This document shows positions 16,697 to 25,825 of a stretch of 44,467 bases of DNA, in pieces. Numbering within the stretch: the stretch's first letter is position 1; every line of letters begins with the position of its first letter. Source of the stretch: JASLPR01 sp964496475 (lineage in GTDB: Bacteria; Chloroflexota; UBA11872; VXNJ01). The notes below the pieces were generated by a model. The model did not search any database. It was not told where the DNA came from and was given only the letters and a program-made list of their open reading frames with translations. The position numbers and the translations under genes are program-made. The stretch covers positions 1 through 44,467 of the forward strand of contig CAZBZS010000015.1 in NCBI GenBank assembly GCA_964496475.1, given 5' to 3'.

Positions 16697-17518
16697 ATGG
16701 CGGTAATTGATCTCAGTAAGCAATTCGAAGGCAGGGTGGTGGTGGTGACGGGAGGCACCCAGGGAATCGGTGAAGCCACGGCACGTCTTTTTGCCACCCG
16801 GGGCGCTGCGGGGGTCGTGATCTGCGGGCGGAACGAAGCGAATGGCGAGCGGGTTGCGTCAGATTTGAATGAGTTGGGGTGTCCAGCTGAATTCGTGCGG
16901 GCGGACCTGAACATGCACGAAGAGGGGGTGGCGGTGGTCGAGCGAGCGGACGCGCGTTTTGGCCGGCTGGATTACTTGGCGAACTGCGCCGGAAAGACGG
17001 ACCGGGGCAATATCTGGAACACAAGTCCGGAACTCTGGGATATGACATTCAATATCAATGCTCGCACGGTTTTCTTCATGATGCAGGCAGCGGCCAAGGT
17101 TATGCGCCGAGACGATACGGAAGGGGCAATAGTGTCGATTGCCAGCGTGAACGCCCACGGTGGAGACACCCATTTGACGGCCTATTCGGCTTCAAAAGGG
17201 GCCCTGGTAACGACGACGAAGAACGTAGCCGCCCAGCTCATACACCATCGCATCAGGGTTCACGGGATCAACCTAGGCTGGGCGGACACGCCGGGCGAGG
17301 ACGTAATCCAAAAGAAATACCACGGCCGGGAGGACAACTGGCAGGAAGCCGCCGGGCAAGAACGGATGCCGATCGGCAGGCTGATCAGCGCCGACGAGGT
17401 GGCGCGGATGGTGGTCTTTCTGTGCTCGGAGGAGTCGGGGATGGTGACGGGCGCGATCATCGACTACAACCAAACGGTGATGGGGACTTTCGATTCTAGC
17501 GACGTTGTGTACGATTAG
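16697..17518 (+). CDS. SDR family oxidoreductase
   Basis: A classical short-chain dehydrogenase of 273 residues. TGGTQGIG (18-25) binds the dinucleotide, NCAG replaces the usual NNAG, and the active site is Ser in VSIASVNAH with Y163-x3-K167 (YSASK). It ends with the segment FLCSEESGMVTGAIIDYNQTVMG that closes the substrate pocket. It should oxidise or reduce an alcohol or sugar with NAD(P). The next gene, 96 bases downstream on the same strand, is an HpcH/HpaI-type aldolase, so the two may act in one breakdown route (inference). Confidence 0.87.
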   Translation: MAVIDLSKQFEGRVVVVTGGTQGIGEATARLFATRGAAGVVICGRNEANGERVASDLNELGCPAEFVRADLNMHEEGVAVVERADARFGRLDYLANCAGKTDRGNIWNTSPELWDMTFNINARTVFFMMQAAAKVMRRDDTEGAIVSIASVNAHGGDTHLTAYSASKGALVTTTKNVAAQLIHHRIRVHGINLGWADTPGEDVIQKKYHGREDNWQEAAGQERMPIGRLISADEVARMVVFLCSEESGMVTGAIIDYNQTVMGTFDSSDVVYD

Positions 17519-17614
17519 GATTTTTGCTCGGTTGAGAGGTGCACGCATCTGGGGCCGTGCTTAGACTCGATAGCCAGCGTGAGCCGAGCCGGAACGGCCG
17601 GGGGAGAGTGATCC

Positions 17615-18514
17615 ATGCCGAGAGTTAATCGCTGCATCGAGTTGCTGGAGCAAGGGCAACCGGTCTACTACACGGGCGTCGAGGAGCTCAGCTGCGAATC
17701 AGGCAGGGAACTGGCCGGGACCTACGCCGACTTTCTCTCGATTGACTTTGAGCACCGCCCGTTTGACATGATCGGGCTGACGGCGTTCATGGATGGTCTG
17801 CATGCGGCGGGACCAACGCGGAGTGGACATCCGACGCCGACGGTGATCGCCACCACGGCGATCAGCGGAATCTCGCCGGAAGAGGTCTACGTGAACGCCT
17901 GGCAAATACGGAACATGCTCACGGCGGGTGTCCACGGATTATTGATGGTGCACGCGCGTGAACCGGAAGCGGTACAGGCTTTCGTGGAATGCTGCCGCTA
18001 TCCAATGGCCCGGACCGGCGTTGGCTTGGGGCTGGGGGAGGGGAGGCGCGGGGCGGCCGGACAAAATCATCCGGCAACAATCTGGGATATGGAGCCGGAG
18101 GAATACGTACTCAAGGCGGATACCTGGCCGTTGAATCCGGAGGGTGAGCTGATGCTGGGGCTGAAATTGGAAGACCGGCATTGTCTGCCGACGGCCGCGC
18201 TCAGCACTGCGGTTCCGGGGCTGGCATTCAGCGAGTGGGGCCCGGGCGATATGGGCATGTCTTTTGGCTACCCGTCGCGACACGACCCGCCTTATCCGCC
18301 GGAGATGGAGGCGGCCCGGGAAACGGTGAAGAAGGCCTGTGACGAGGCCAAGATTTCGTTTCTATGCGGATGGAACGACGATTCCATGACTTCGGCGGAG
18401 AGGGCGAATCATGTCCTCAACGTGATTGGAGCGAAGGTAATTCCTTGCGGACCATCGGGCGAAGAACTGGCGGTGGCCGGGAGGGCGCTGACAGGACGTA
18501 CGATGCCAGTCTAG
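17615..18514 (+). CDS. HpcH/HpaI aldolase/citrate lyase family protein
   Basis: A 299-residue TIM-barrel protein related to 2-keto-3-deoxy acid class II aldolases and the CitE-like lyases. Visible marks are YADFLSIDFEHRPFD, whose acidic residues correspond to the metal site, MLTAGVHGLLMVHARE, the conserved LKLEDRHCL and the closing SEWGPGDMGMSFGYP. Family members use a divalent metal to cleave or form C-C bonds between pyruvate and an aldehyde. The substrate is unknown. A GGGGGAGAG ribosome site precedes the ATG. It is downstream of an SDR gene and convergent with a response-regulator pseudogene. Confidence 0.83.
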   Translation: MPRVNRCIELLEQGQPVYYTGVEELSCESGRELAGTYADFLSIDFEHRPFDMIGLTAFMDGLHAAGPTRSGHPTPTVIATTAISGISPEEVYVNAWQIRNMLTAGVHGLLMVHAREPEAVQAFVECCRYPMARTGVGLGLGEGRRGAAGQNHPATIWDMEPEEYVLKADTWPLNPEGELMLGLKLEDRHCLPTAALSTAVPGLAFSEWGPGDMGMSFGYPSRHDPPYPPEMEAARETVKKACDEAKISFLCGWNDDSMTSAERANHVLNVIGAKVIPCGPSGEELAVAGRALTGRTMPV

Positions 18515-18572
18515 TGGCGGCGGCCGGACCGCTGTTGGCGCCGCTGTGAATTTGACGCGAACGAAGCGACGT

Positions 18573-18950
18573 TCAGGACGCCGTAGCTCGATTTCCCGCC
18601 GCGGCGCGCCCGATCATATTCAATGCCCCACGAAGCTGGTCGATGGTGACCGGCTTGGGGAGGCAAGTGATGGCCCCAAGTTTTACCGTTCCGGCCTTGT
18701 CATCGTGCCCAACCTGGCCGGTAAAAGTTATGACCGGGACTTCCGGCTTTAGCTTTTTCATCATTCGCAGGGCGTAGGCGCCATCCAGGCGAGATATGGT
18801 GATGTCCATCATGACGAATTGATAGTCCTTCTAGATGAACTGAAGCATGTCCTAGACACCGTTCTGGGCGGTGTCCATGTCGTAGCCCTCGCGCTGCAAA
18901 ATGCGCCTCAGTACGTTGAGGGCTGGCGACTTGTCATCTACGGCCAGCAT
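18573..18950 (-). pseudogene. CheY-like response regulator, two in-frame stops
   Basis: One continuous frame of 126 codons encodes a complete receiver domain. It has the acidic pair in MLAVDDKSP, the helix LRRILQREGYDMDTAQNGV, the phosphoacceptor Asp in VMMDITISRLDG, the switch Thr in VPVITFTG and the Lys in CLPKPV. Two TAG codons interrupt it, after NGV and after DMLQFI. Every catalytic residue is otherwise intact and no frameshift is needed, so the stops look recent. The length fits a stand-alone receiver with no output domain. No histidine kinase gene is nearby. It is convergent with the aldolase gene. Confidence 0.85.
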
Positions 18951-19135
18951 GGAGTTATTAGGGTGCAACCTGGGCTTGGCAATTCCGTTTGGGTTTGTGG
19001 TTTTGGATAGACGGGACTCCTACCAGATCCGACTAAAAACGATCTTACCGGCAGGTTCAAACTCGTTTGTGTACCCGGACCGACATGAACGAAAAGTCAT
19101 CCCTCGCGGCATCCGTGTAGCAGTGAAAATTGCAT

Positions 19136-19945
19136 CTAGATTCGAGGTTCGCCGGTGAACAGGAAGATTTCCGCGCCCTTGCTGAACAACTCAACGAAGC
19201 CCCGGCCGGTCTCAAGGAACATGATCAAGTTGTGGTTGTGGGTGCGCTCGGGATCGAGCAAGGTCTCGCCAAGCGAATCCACGATAATCGCCCGGCGATC
19301 GACTTGGAGACTCTCAGTCGGGCGGGGCAAATGGGAAAATTCGGCGGCCACAGCGGAGTCACCGGGGACATAGAGATGCACGACCGGGCTGTGAGGGACC
19401 GAGCGCCCGGTCGGGTCGGTCGGTTCGATTCGAATCCAAAGGGCGCCGGGCCCGTACAGGTGGAGCCCCGGTAGCGTGTCCTGCTGCATTTCGCGGATGC
19501 TGATGAACCCGGCGACCGGGGCAACAATTCGCGCCCCGGGCTGGAGCCTGGCGGTGTGCGCGGGCACGAACACGCTGGCGCCCTGCTCCACCTGGCGAAT
19601 ATCGAAGAATCGCTCCAGCGAACGGCAGGCGGGTTCGTCGAATGGCATCGTTAACTCGAAAGCGTCGGCCTTTTCAAGCTCGTCGTCAGTCAAAATGGTG
19701 CAGAGGGTGGACCGATCGACAGCCACCTCATTCTCGGCAATTTCCATCACGCCGGCGGGCGCCGGCCTCGGGGTCAGGGTCGGAGTCGGGGTGGGGAGCG
19801 GCGTGGCAGTGGGCGCCGGCGTAGGGGTTGGCGCAATTGCCTCAGGTGGGGCGGGTTCCGGTTCGTCGCCGCCACACGAGGTGAGAAACGCGGATAAACC
19901 GAGGCCGGAGGTGACGAGAAATGATCTTCGAGTACGGGCAGTCAT
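19136..19945 (-). CDS. Secreted lipoprotein with Thr/Pro linker
   Basis: A 269-residue protein starting MTARTRRSFLVTSG. A twin-arginine-like charged start is followed by a hydrophobic core and the lipobox FLTSCGG, so it is exported and lipidated. Residues about 30-65 form a Pro/Thr/Ala-rich linker (PTPTPAPTATPLPTPTPT). The globular part contains ARIVAPVAGFISI, which recalls the M23/LytM peptidase or biotinyl-lipoyl-like fold, but no His-x-His zinc pair was found, so no enzyme function is claimed. The ATG at 19945 was chosen because the signal peptide starts there; an upstream ATG at 20020 adds 25 residues that do not fit. It is divergent from hyuA. Confidence 0.7.
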   Translation of the reverse strand: MTARTRRSFLVTSGLGLSAFLTSCGGDEPEPAPPEAIAPTPTPAPTATPLPTPTPTLTPRPAPAGVMEIAENEVAVDRSTLCTILTDDELEKADAFELTMPFDEPACRSLERFFDIRQVEQGASVFVPAHTARLQPGARIVAPVAGFISIREMQQDTLPGLHLYGPGALWIRIEPTDPTGRSVPHSPVVHLYVPGDSAVAAEFSHLPRPTESLQVDRRAIIVDSLGETLLDPERTHNHNLIMFLETGRGFVELFSKGAEIFLFTGEPRI

Positions 19946-20116
19946 TCCAGAGCCGTACTTTCTGTCGGGACACGGGTCAGGATCGAACGATAGCGAGAAT
20001 GACCGGCCAGACTCAACCACGGCGGTCAGGCATCAGCCCCGGCGCGTCGGTAAAGCGCCGCCGGGAGCGATCCCCTAAACTGCGTCGCAAAACGAGGGCC
20101 GCAGCAGGAGGATTGG

Positions 20117-22201
20117 ATGCCGGCCAGGATCGGAGTAGACACGGGGGGGACGTTCACCGACCTGGTGGAGTTGGACGAGGAAACCGGGGCGGTTTTCGTA
20201 GTGAAATGTCCCTCCACTCCTGACGATCCCAGTCGCGCAATTTTGGAGGCCCTAAGGCAATCCCACGTCGATCCGGCACAGATCGCGCGATTCGTGCTTG
20301 GTACGACGGTGGTGCTCAATTCATTGCTGCAACGAAGCGGTGCGCGCGTCCTGTATGTGACGTCGGCGGGGTTTGCGGACGTGCCGTTCTTGCAGCGTAT
20401 CAACCGTCGCTTTCACTACGATCTGAAGTGGGTGCGGCCGCTGCCGCTGGTTCGCCGGCGGGACTGCATAGGCGTGCCGGAGCGGGTGAATTATCGGGGT
20501 GAGATAGAACGCGCCCTGGAAGAGTCGGATTTGCAGGACCTGGCGACGGCGATCCGAGGCCGCCTAAACGGTGCCTTCGGCACTTCTAATGGTCGGTCCG
20601 ACGCCTTTCCCGACGGAGCTCAAAACGGCGGTGTGGCAGTTGCCGTGAATCTGCTGTTTTCGTACGTGAACCCGGAACCGGAACGGAGGTTGCGGGATTT
20701 CTTGCGGTCGGAATTTCCCGACCTGCCGGTGTCGATCTCGTCGGACGTGGCACCGATCTGGCGCGAGTACGAACGGTCGAGCACCACGCTGGCCGACGCG
20801 TACACCCGGCCGATGGTCGGTCGGTTCATCGGCTCGCTGCAAAGCGGGCTGGATGATCTCAAGTTCCAGCGCAGCTGGGCAGTGATGAAGTCGAATGGCG
20901 GGCAGATGCTCTCCGGGGTGGCCAAAGACCGGCCGGTCCAAATGATCCTCTCGGGTCTTTCGGCGGGGATTATCGCGGGACGATTCTACGGTGCGCTGGC
21001 CGGGGCCGAGAACGTAATCACCCTCGACATCGGGGGAACCAGCACGGATGTGGGTGTGGTGGTGGAAGGGCGGGTGCGGTTTACCACGGAATGGCGAATC
21101 GAGTTTGGGCTTCCGGTCTCCGCGCCGCTGATCGATCTGAACACCCTCGGCGCTGGAGGCGGATCGATTGCCTGGATCAACAAGGGTGGCGTATTGCAGG
21201 TCGGCCCCCAGAGCGCCGGGGCGGAGCCGGGGCCAGTCTGCTACGGACAGGGTGGGGACCAACCAACCGTGACGGATGCGAACATCGTCCTGGGACGACT
21301 TAATCCGGATAACTTCCTGGGAGGAGAAGTCAGGTTGGAGGCGCAACTGGCGCGGGTGGCGATCGAGCGATTGGGGAAGGAGCTGGGGGCGGAGCTCGAG
21401 GAAACCGCACTATCCATCATTGACGTGACCAACGAAAACATAGCAGAGGCCATGCGGCTGTTGACGGTCCGGCGAGGACTGGACCCCAGGCATTTCGATG
21501 TGGTGGCGTTTGGTGGGGCCGGACCACTGCACGCGGCGGCAGTGGCGCGGTCGATAGGAGCGCGGCGGGTGATCGTGCCGCCACATCCGGGCCTGGCCTC
21601 GGCCTTTGGTACGCTGCTGGCGGACCTGCGAGTGGACAAGGCCTGGACTCACATCGTGCGATCGGACGCGATCGATTTGAAGAGGATAAACGCCCGCCTC
21701 GATGAGCTGGTGGAGGAGGCGATGGGCGAACTGCGAGAGGAAGGCTTTGAAGGGGAGCCGGCGATCGAGCGCTGGGTCAGCGCACGTTATGACGGACAGA
21801 ATTATGAGGAGGAAATCCCGCTCCCGAAGGGTCCCCTGACTGAGGAGTCGGTTCCGAGACTGTTGGAGGATTTCCACGTCCACTACGAGGGTATTTACGG
21901 CTACCGGCTCGAACAGGAAGTGGTGGAACTGGTGCAGTTCACGGTGACGACACGTGGGGCGACCTCGAAGCCAACGCTCCCACCGGCGCCGGTGGGAGCA
22001 CCGGGCGAGCCGGTGGAAAGTCGCCAGGTCTGGTTTGACGAAGGAACGACTGAATGCGCGATCTACCGGAGAGAAGACTTGGTGGCCGGTCAGCGGATCA
22101 CCGGGCCGGCGATCGTAGAAGAGCTGGATTCGACCACGCTGATCGACCCCGGGCTCACCCTGGATGTGACGGCCGAAGGTCTCGGGATCATGGAAGTCTG
22201 A
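20117..22201 (+). CDS. hyuA: Hydantoinase/oxoprolinase subunit A
   Basis: The 694-residue ATP-dependent subunit of the hydantoinase/oxoprolinase family opens rings of hydantoins or 5-oxoproline together with HyuB. The ASKHA-type phosphate loops are visible: IGVDTGGTFTDLVELD (5-20), LDIGGTSTDVGVVVEG (about 305-320), the GAGGGSIAWI loop and FGGAGPLHAAAVARSIGA (about 456). Acetophenone and acetone carboxylase subunits share this fold, so a carboxylase role is possible. The ATG follows AGGAGG by five bases. It is the first gene of hyuA-hyuB-small Cys protein, with the aminotransferase downstream. Confidence 0.92.
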   Translation: MPARIGVDTGGTFTDLVELDEETGAVFVVKCPSTPDDPSRAILEALRQSHVDPAQIARFVLGTTVVLNSLLQRSGARVLYVTSAGFADVPFLQRINRRFHYDLKWVRPLPLVRRRDCIGVPERVNYRGEIERALEESDLQDLATAIRGRLNGAFGTSNGRSDAFPDGAQNGGVAVAVNLLFSYVNPEPERRLRDFLRSEFPDLPVSISSDVAPIWREYERSSTTLADAYTRPMVGRFIGSLQSGLDDLKFQRSWAVMKSNGGQMLSGVAKDRPVQMILSGLSAGIIAGRFYGALAGAENVITLDIGGTSTDVGVVVEGRVRFTTEWRIEFGLPVSAPLIDLNTLGAGGGSIAWINKGGVLQVGPQSAGAEPGPVCYGQGGDQPTVTDANIVLGRLNPDNFLGGEVRLEAQLARVAIERLGKELGAELEETALSIIDVTNENIAEAMRLLTVRRGLDPRHFDVVAFGGAGPLHAAAVARSIGARRVIVPPHPGLASAFGTLLADLRVDKAWTHIVRSDAIDLKRINARLDELVEEAMGELREEGFEGEPAIERWVSARYDGQNYEEEIPLPKGPLTEESVPRLLEDFHVHYEGIYGYRLEQEVVELVQFTVTTRGATSKPTLPPAPVGAPGEPVESRQVWFDEGTTECAIYRREDLVAGQRITGPAIVEELDSTTLIDPGLTLDVTAEGLGIMEV

Positions 22202-22247
22202 TGGGTCGGCGACACCTCGAAATGGCAGGGATTGGGAGCCGGATGTG

Positions 22248-24050
22248 ATGGGTGCACCGAACGAGACGGACCAGGTCACCCTCAACGTCGTCTACAACCG
22301 GCTCGTGGGAATCTGCAAGGAGATGGGCAGCACAATGATGCGAGCCGCCTACTCGCCGATCTTCAGCGAGAGCCTTGATTTTTCCTGTGTTGTGTTCGGC
22401 CGGGACGGCTTGATGCTCGCGCAGAGCGAGTTCTCGCCGGCGCAGGTCGGCGCGATCCGGTTTGTGGTCAAGTGGCTGATCGCCGAGATCGGTGATGACA
22501 TGTTGAAACCGGGGGACGTGGTGGTGCACAACGACCCGTACCGGGGCGGGGTGCACATGCCGGAACACGTGGTGATTAAGGCGGTCTATTACGAAGATGA
22601 GATATTCGGTTACGTCGCCAACATCGCCCATATGTCGGAGATCGGCGGGCTGGCGCCGGGAGGGTTCGCGGCAACGGCGACCGAGGTGTACCAGGAGGGG
22701 CTGCGCCTGCCGCCGGTGTGGCTGATGCGGGGAGGTGAATACGTTCGGGACATCTGGCGTGTGATCCTGACCAATCATCGCGCCCCCCGGTACTCGTGGG
22801 GCGATCTGCATGCCATGCTGGCCTCTTTGAATGTGGCGGAACGCCGGCTGCAGGAAGTTCTGGAGACCTACGGCGCGGAAGGTTTGCGAACGATCTGCGC
22901 CGATCTGATGGCCCACGCCGAACGCTGGATGCGGGCCGAGATAAGGGCGATGCCCGATGGCGAGTACTACTTCGAGGACTCGATCAGCAACGCCACCGAC
23001 CCGCCGGAAGAAGATTGGTTCCGACTGCGCGTGGTGATCGACGGCGACGGCCTGATCGCCGATTTCACCGGGAGCGATCCGCAGGGGCCGCATGTGATGA
23101 ACTGCACCTATGGGGTGACGGCTTCGGCGGTGTATAACGCGGTATTACAGCTCGTCGATAACGATATTCCCCACAACGATGGCGTCTACCGGCCGATCAC
23201 GGTGATCGCCCCCCCAGGGACGGTTGCCAACGTCGTCGAACCGGGAGCGTCGGTGGCCGGCAACACCGAGACCCATCCGAGGCTCTGGGCCATCGTGCTC
23301 GGGGCGCTAGCGCAGGCGGTACCGGAGCGGGCGGCGGCGGCGACGGGAGGCTCTTCCAGCAATTTTCTTTTTGGCGGCACCCACCCGGACACCAACCAGT
23401 ACTACGTTCACTACCACCTGGAAGGGGTGGGGTGGGGAGGACGGGCGGATGCCGATGGCAACAGCAATCAGGTGGTGCCCAACGGGAACTGCCCCAATAC
23501 GCCAGTCGAGATATTCGAAACCCGGTATCCGTTTGTGCAAACCGCCTACCGGCTGCGGCGGGATTCCGGCGGGCCAGGGAAGCACCGGGGCGGATTGAGC
23601 ACCGAGCGCATCATGGAAGTTCGCACCGACGATATAACGGTATCGGCGGTGTTCAACGGCATGGTCAAGAAGCCGCGGGGTCTGTTTGGAGCCGGCGGCG
23701 GGGCCACGTCGGAATTGAAGGTCAAGCGGGCTGGAACCAACCAGTTTTTGACGTTTCGTGAAGCCTTCGGAACGCGCAGTAATTCGCGGTTCGCCAATAG
23801 CAAGCTTACTCATGGCGATCAGGTGATGATCCGTACGCCCGGAGGAGGGGGATACGGGTTGGCGTGGGAGAGGGACACTGAACTGGTGCGGCAGGACGTG
23901 GAGGAGGATTTCGTCTCGGTGAGAGCGGCAGAGTCGGAGTACGGAGTGGTGATGTTGGAGAGTGGGGGCGAATTCACGGTCGACGATCGGGCGACGACGG
24001 TACGAAGAGCGGAAATGGCGGCGGTCGCTGGAACCGAGGAGTTGCGATGA
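22248..24050 (+). CDS. hyuB: Hydantoinase/oxoprolinase subunit B
   Basis: A 600-residue partner of HyuA. The family motif HNDPYRGGVHMPEHVV (about residues 89-104) carries probable metal ligands. It is followed by GYVANIAHMSEIGG, GNTETHPRLW and the C-terminal GGGGYG, and the length matches the usual 550-600. Together with HyuA it should catalyse ATP-driven amide or imide ring cleavage or a related carboxylation in the cytosol. GTG at 22245 and ATG at 22248 are both possible; GGGAG lies 6 or 9 bases upstream. It starts about 45 bases after hyuA, and its stop overlaps the next gene by four bases (ATGA). Confidence 0.92.
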   Translation: MGAPNETDQVTLNVVYNRLVGICKEMGSTMMRAAYSPIFSESLDFSCVVFGRDGLMLAQSEFSPAQVGAIRFVVKWLIAEIGDDMLKPGDVVVHNDPYRGGVHMPEHVVIKAVYYEDEIFGYVANIAHMSEIGGLAPGGFAATATEVYQEGLRLPPVWLMRGGEYVRDIWRVILTNHRAPRYSWGDLHAMLASLNVAERRLQEVLETYGAEGLRTICADLMAHAERWMRAEIRAMPDGEYYFEDSISNATDPPEEDWFRLRVVIDGDGLIADFTGSDPQGPHVMNCTYGVTASAVYNAVLQLVDNDIPHNDGVYRPITVIAPPGTVANVVEPGASVAGNTETHPRLWAIVLGALAQAVPERAAAATGGSSSNFLFGGTHPDTNQYYVHYHLEGVGWGGRADADGNSNQVVPNGNCPNTPVEIFETRYPFVQTAYRLRRDSGGPGKHRGGLSTERIMEVRTDDITVSAVFNGMVKKPRGLFGAGGGATSELKVKRAGTNQFLTFREAFGTRSNSRFANSKLTHGDQVMIRTPGGGGYGLAWERDTELVRQDVEEDFVSVRAAESEYGVVMLESGGEFTVDDRATTVRRAEMAAVAGTEELR

Positions 24051-24259
24051 GCGAGGGTGAGAAGAAAGCCGTGGGGCCGGGCTGGCGCAAGCTCAATTGG
24101 CCCTGGTGGGACACACACGTGATCAACTGCCAGATGTGCGGACAGATGATTCCGCGGGATGTGTGGGTGGCCGAAGACGGGCTGGAGTTCTGCACTGAAG
24201 CGTGCGACGGGCTCTACCGGACCTACTGGCTGCCACGTTACGGGCCGGGTCGGGAATGA
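24047..24259 (+). CDS. Small Cys-rich, probably zinc-binding protein
   Basis: A 70-residue protein with two knuckles, CQMCG (around residue 28) and FCTEACDGLY (around 49), spaced about 20 residues apart like a YHS or treble-clef zinc finger. The N-terminus is charged and the middle Trp-rich (WPWWDTH). It overlaps the hyuB stop by ATGA and is therefore translationally coupled. Small metal-binding subunits occur in related systems such as acetone carboxylase, so a role as a third subunit or metal chaperone of this HyuAB enzyme is attractive but unproven. Confidence 0.75.
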   Translation: MSEGEKKAVGPGWRKLNWPWWDTHVINCQMCGQMIPRDVWVAEDGLEFCTEACDGLYRTYWLPRYGPGRE

Positions 24260-24382
24260 GCTTCGCAATGGTCCGGCGCTGATAACATCCACTAGGGGCC
24301 GGTGACACGAGTTCGCCCTCGGAGCAATCTCCAGGCTAAATCGGATCGAGCTAGGCCCGGAATCGATGAAAGAAGGGTTCGG

Positions 24383-25801
24383 ATGTCCACGAAGGAACTG
24401 GCGGAAGCAACAAAACGGATGTTCCTGCCCTTCATGCAAATGAAGGAATTTTCCGAGGATCCGCTCGTACTGGCCGGGGGCGACGGCATCTATGTGACGG
24501 ACGTGGACGGGCGGCGGTTTGTCGACGGAATTTCAGGCATCTTTACCTGCAATGTTGGCTACGGCAACGAGAAGGTGATCGAGGCCATCAAGGCGCAGCT
24601 GGATAAGTTGCACTTTCACCTGCTGATGCACTCCACCAACGAGCGGGCGCTCGAGCTGACGGACCTGCTGTGTGAAATCACGCCGGCGCAGTTCAACACC
24701 GTACATCTGGTCAGCGGGGGCTCGGAGGCGACCGAGACGGCGATGAAGATCGCGCGCCAATACCACCGCCAAACCGGACAGCCGGGACGGTACAAGACCA
24801 TCTCGCGTTACAGGTCGTACCACGGCGGCACCTTGGGCGCGCTGGCGGCGTCGGGTGGGGCGGTGCGGAAAGGGGTGTACGAGCCGTTCCCGACCGGCTT
24901 TATCCACATCCCGCCGCCGTTCTGCTATCGATGTCCGTTCAATCTTGAATACGACGATTGCGGGATCGTGTGCGCGGAGATTCTGGAAGAGGTGATTGTG
25001 GGCGAAGGGTCGGAGACGGTGGCGGCGTTTATCGCCGAGCCGATCATCGCCGCCGGGGACGGATTCGTTTGCCCGCCGCCGGAATACTTCAAGATAATCC
25101 GCGAAATCTGCGACCGGCATGGGGTCGTGATGATCATGGACGAGATCATCACGGGGTTTGGGCGCACCGGGAAGATGTTCGCGTCGGAGCTATTCGACGT
25201 TTGGCCTGACATCCTGGTGATGGGCAAAGGGATGAGCGGGGGCTATTACCCTCTGGCCGCCGCGATGATCACGGACGAGATCGCTGACGCTTTCTGGGGC
25301 GACACGGAGGAGATGGTCCAATTCCACGCCGGCCATACGTTTGGGGGTTCACCTCTGGCCGGGGCGGCCGGCGTGGCGGCGATCCGGGAAATCATAGAGC
25401 GGGACTTGCCAGCGAACGCGGCGTCCGTCGGCGGGAGGATGAAACATAAATTGGCTGCGATGTCGGACAAGCATAATGTCATAGGCCAGGTACACGGCGA
25501 GGGGTTGCTGCTGGGGATCGAGTACGTCCGAGACCGGGCAACGCACGAACCGTTTCCGGAGGACGTGGGATTTGCGAAGCAGGTCGACGTGGCGTGCCGA
25601 AAGCGAGGGCTGATCACCCGTCCGTCGACACACGTTCAGATCATCGCGCCGCCACTCATTCTGACGGACGAGCAGGCGGACGAGATTGTCGACACGATCG
25701 ATGCAGCCATCGAAGAAGTGACCGGCGGGATGGCGTCGCGCGGTATCGGACCGGCCGGGGTCAGGCGTTCAGTCAAGCTAACGGGCGGGGCCGGGGACTA
25801 G
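24383..25801 (+). CDS. Class III aminotransferase
   Basis: A 472-residue PLP enzyme of the class III (omega) aminotransferases. SGGSEATETAMKIARQYH binds the cofactor phosphate, D253 in MDEIITGFGRTG contacts the pyridine N, and K282 in VMGKGMSGG is the Schiff-base lysine. The family moves amino groups from beta- or omega-amines (beta-alanine, taurine, diamines) to pyruvate or 2-oxoglutarate. Behind hyuAB it could remove the amino group of a beta-amino acid released from a dihydropyrimidine or hydantoin-like compound (inference). The ATG at 24383 follows GAAGGG by five bases; upstream starts extend into sequence without homology. The gap to the previous gene is 123 bases. Confidence 0.9.
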   Translation: MSTKELAEATKRMFLPFMQMKEFSEDPLVLAGGDGIYVTDVDGRRFVDGISGIFTCNVGYGNEKVIEAIKAQLDKLHFHLLMHSTNERALELTDLLCEITPAQFNTVHLVSGGSEATETAMKIARQYHRQTGQPGRYKTISRYRSYHGGTLGALAASGGAVRKGVYEPFPTGFIHIPPPFCYRCPFNLEYDDCGIVCAEILEEVIVGEGSETVAAFIAEPIIAAGDGFVCPPPEYFKIIREICDRHGVVMIMDEIITGFGRTGKMFASELFDVWPDILVMGKGMSGGYYPLAAAMITDEIADAFWGDTEEMVQFHAGHTFGGSPLAGAAGVAAIREIIERDLPANAASVGGRMKHKLAAMSDKHNVIGQVHGEGLLLGIEYVRDRATHEPFPEDVGFAKQVDVACRKRGLITRPSTHVQIIAPPLILTDEQADEIVDTIDAAIEEVTGGMASRGIGPAGVRRSVKLTGGAGD

Positions 25802-25825
25802 CACGACGGAGCGGTGACCGGCAGC

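Noticed and set aside
20564..21346. 260-residue minus-strand open frame opposite hyuA
   Set aside because: Antisense shadow; the hyuA phosphate loops on the other strand are decisive.
22201..22248. 15-codon ORF between hyuA and hyuB whose stop overlaps the hyuB start
   Set aside because: The overlap with both genes is suggestive of coupling, but the peptide is too short to support and has no ribosome site of its own.
22188..23093. 301-residue minus-strand open frame opposite hyuB
   Set aside because: His/Arg/Pro-rich mirror of the hyuB codons; no motifs, no ribosome site.
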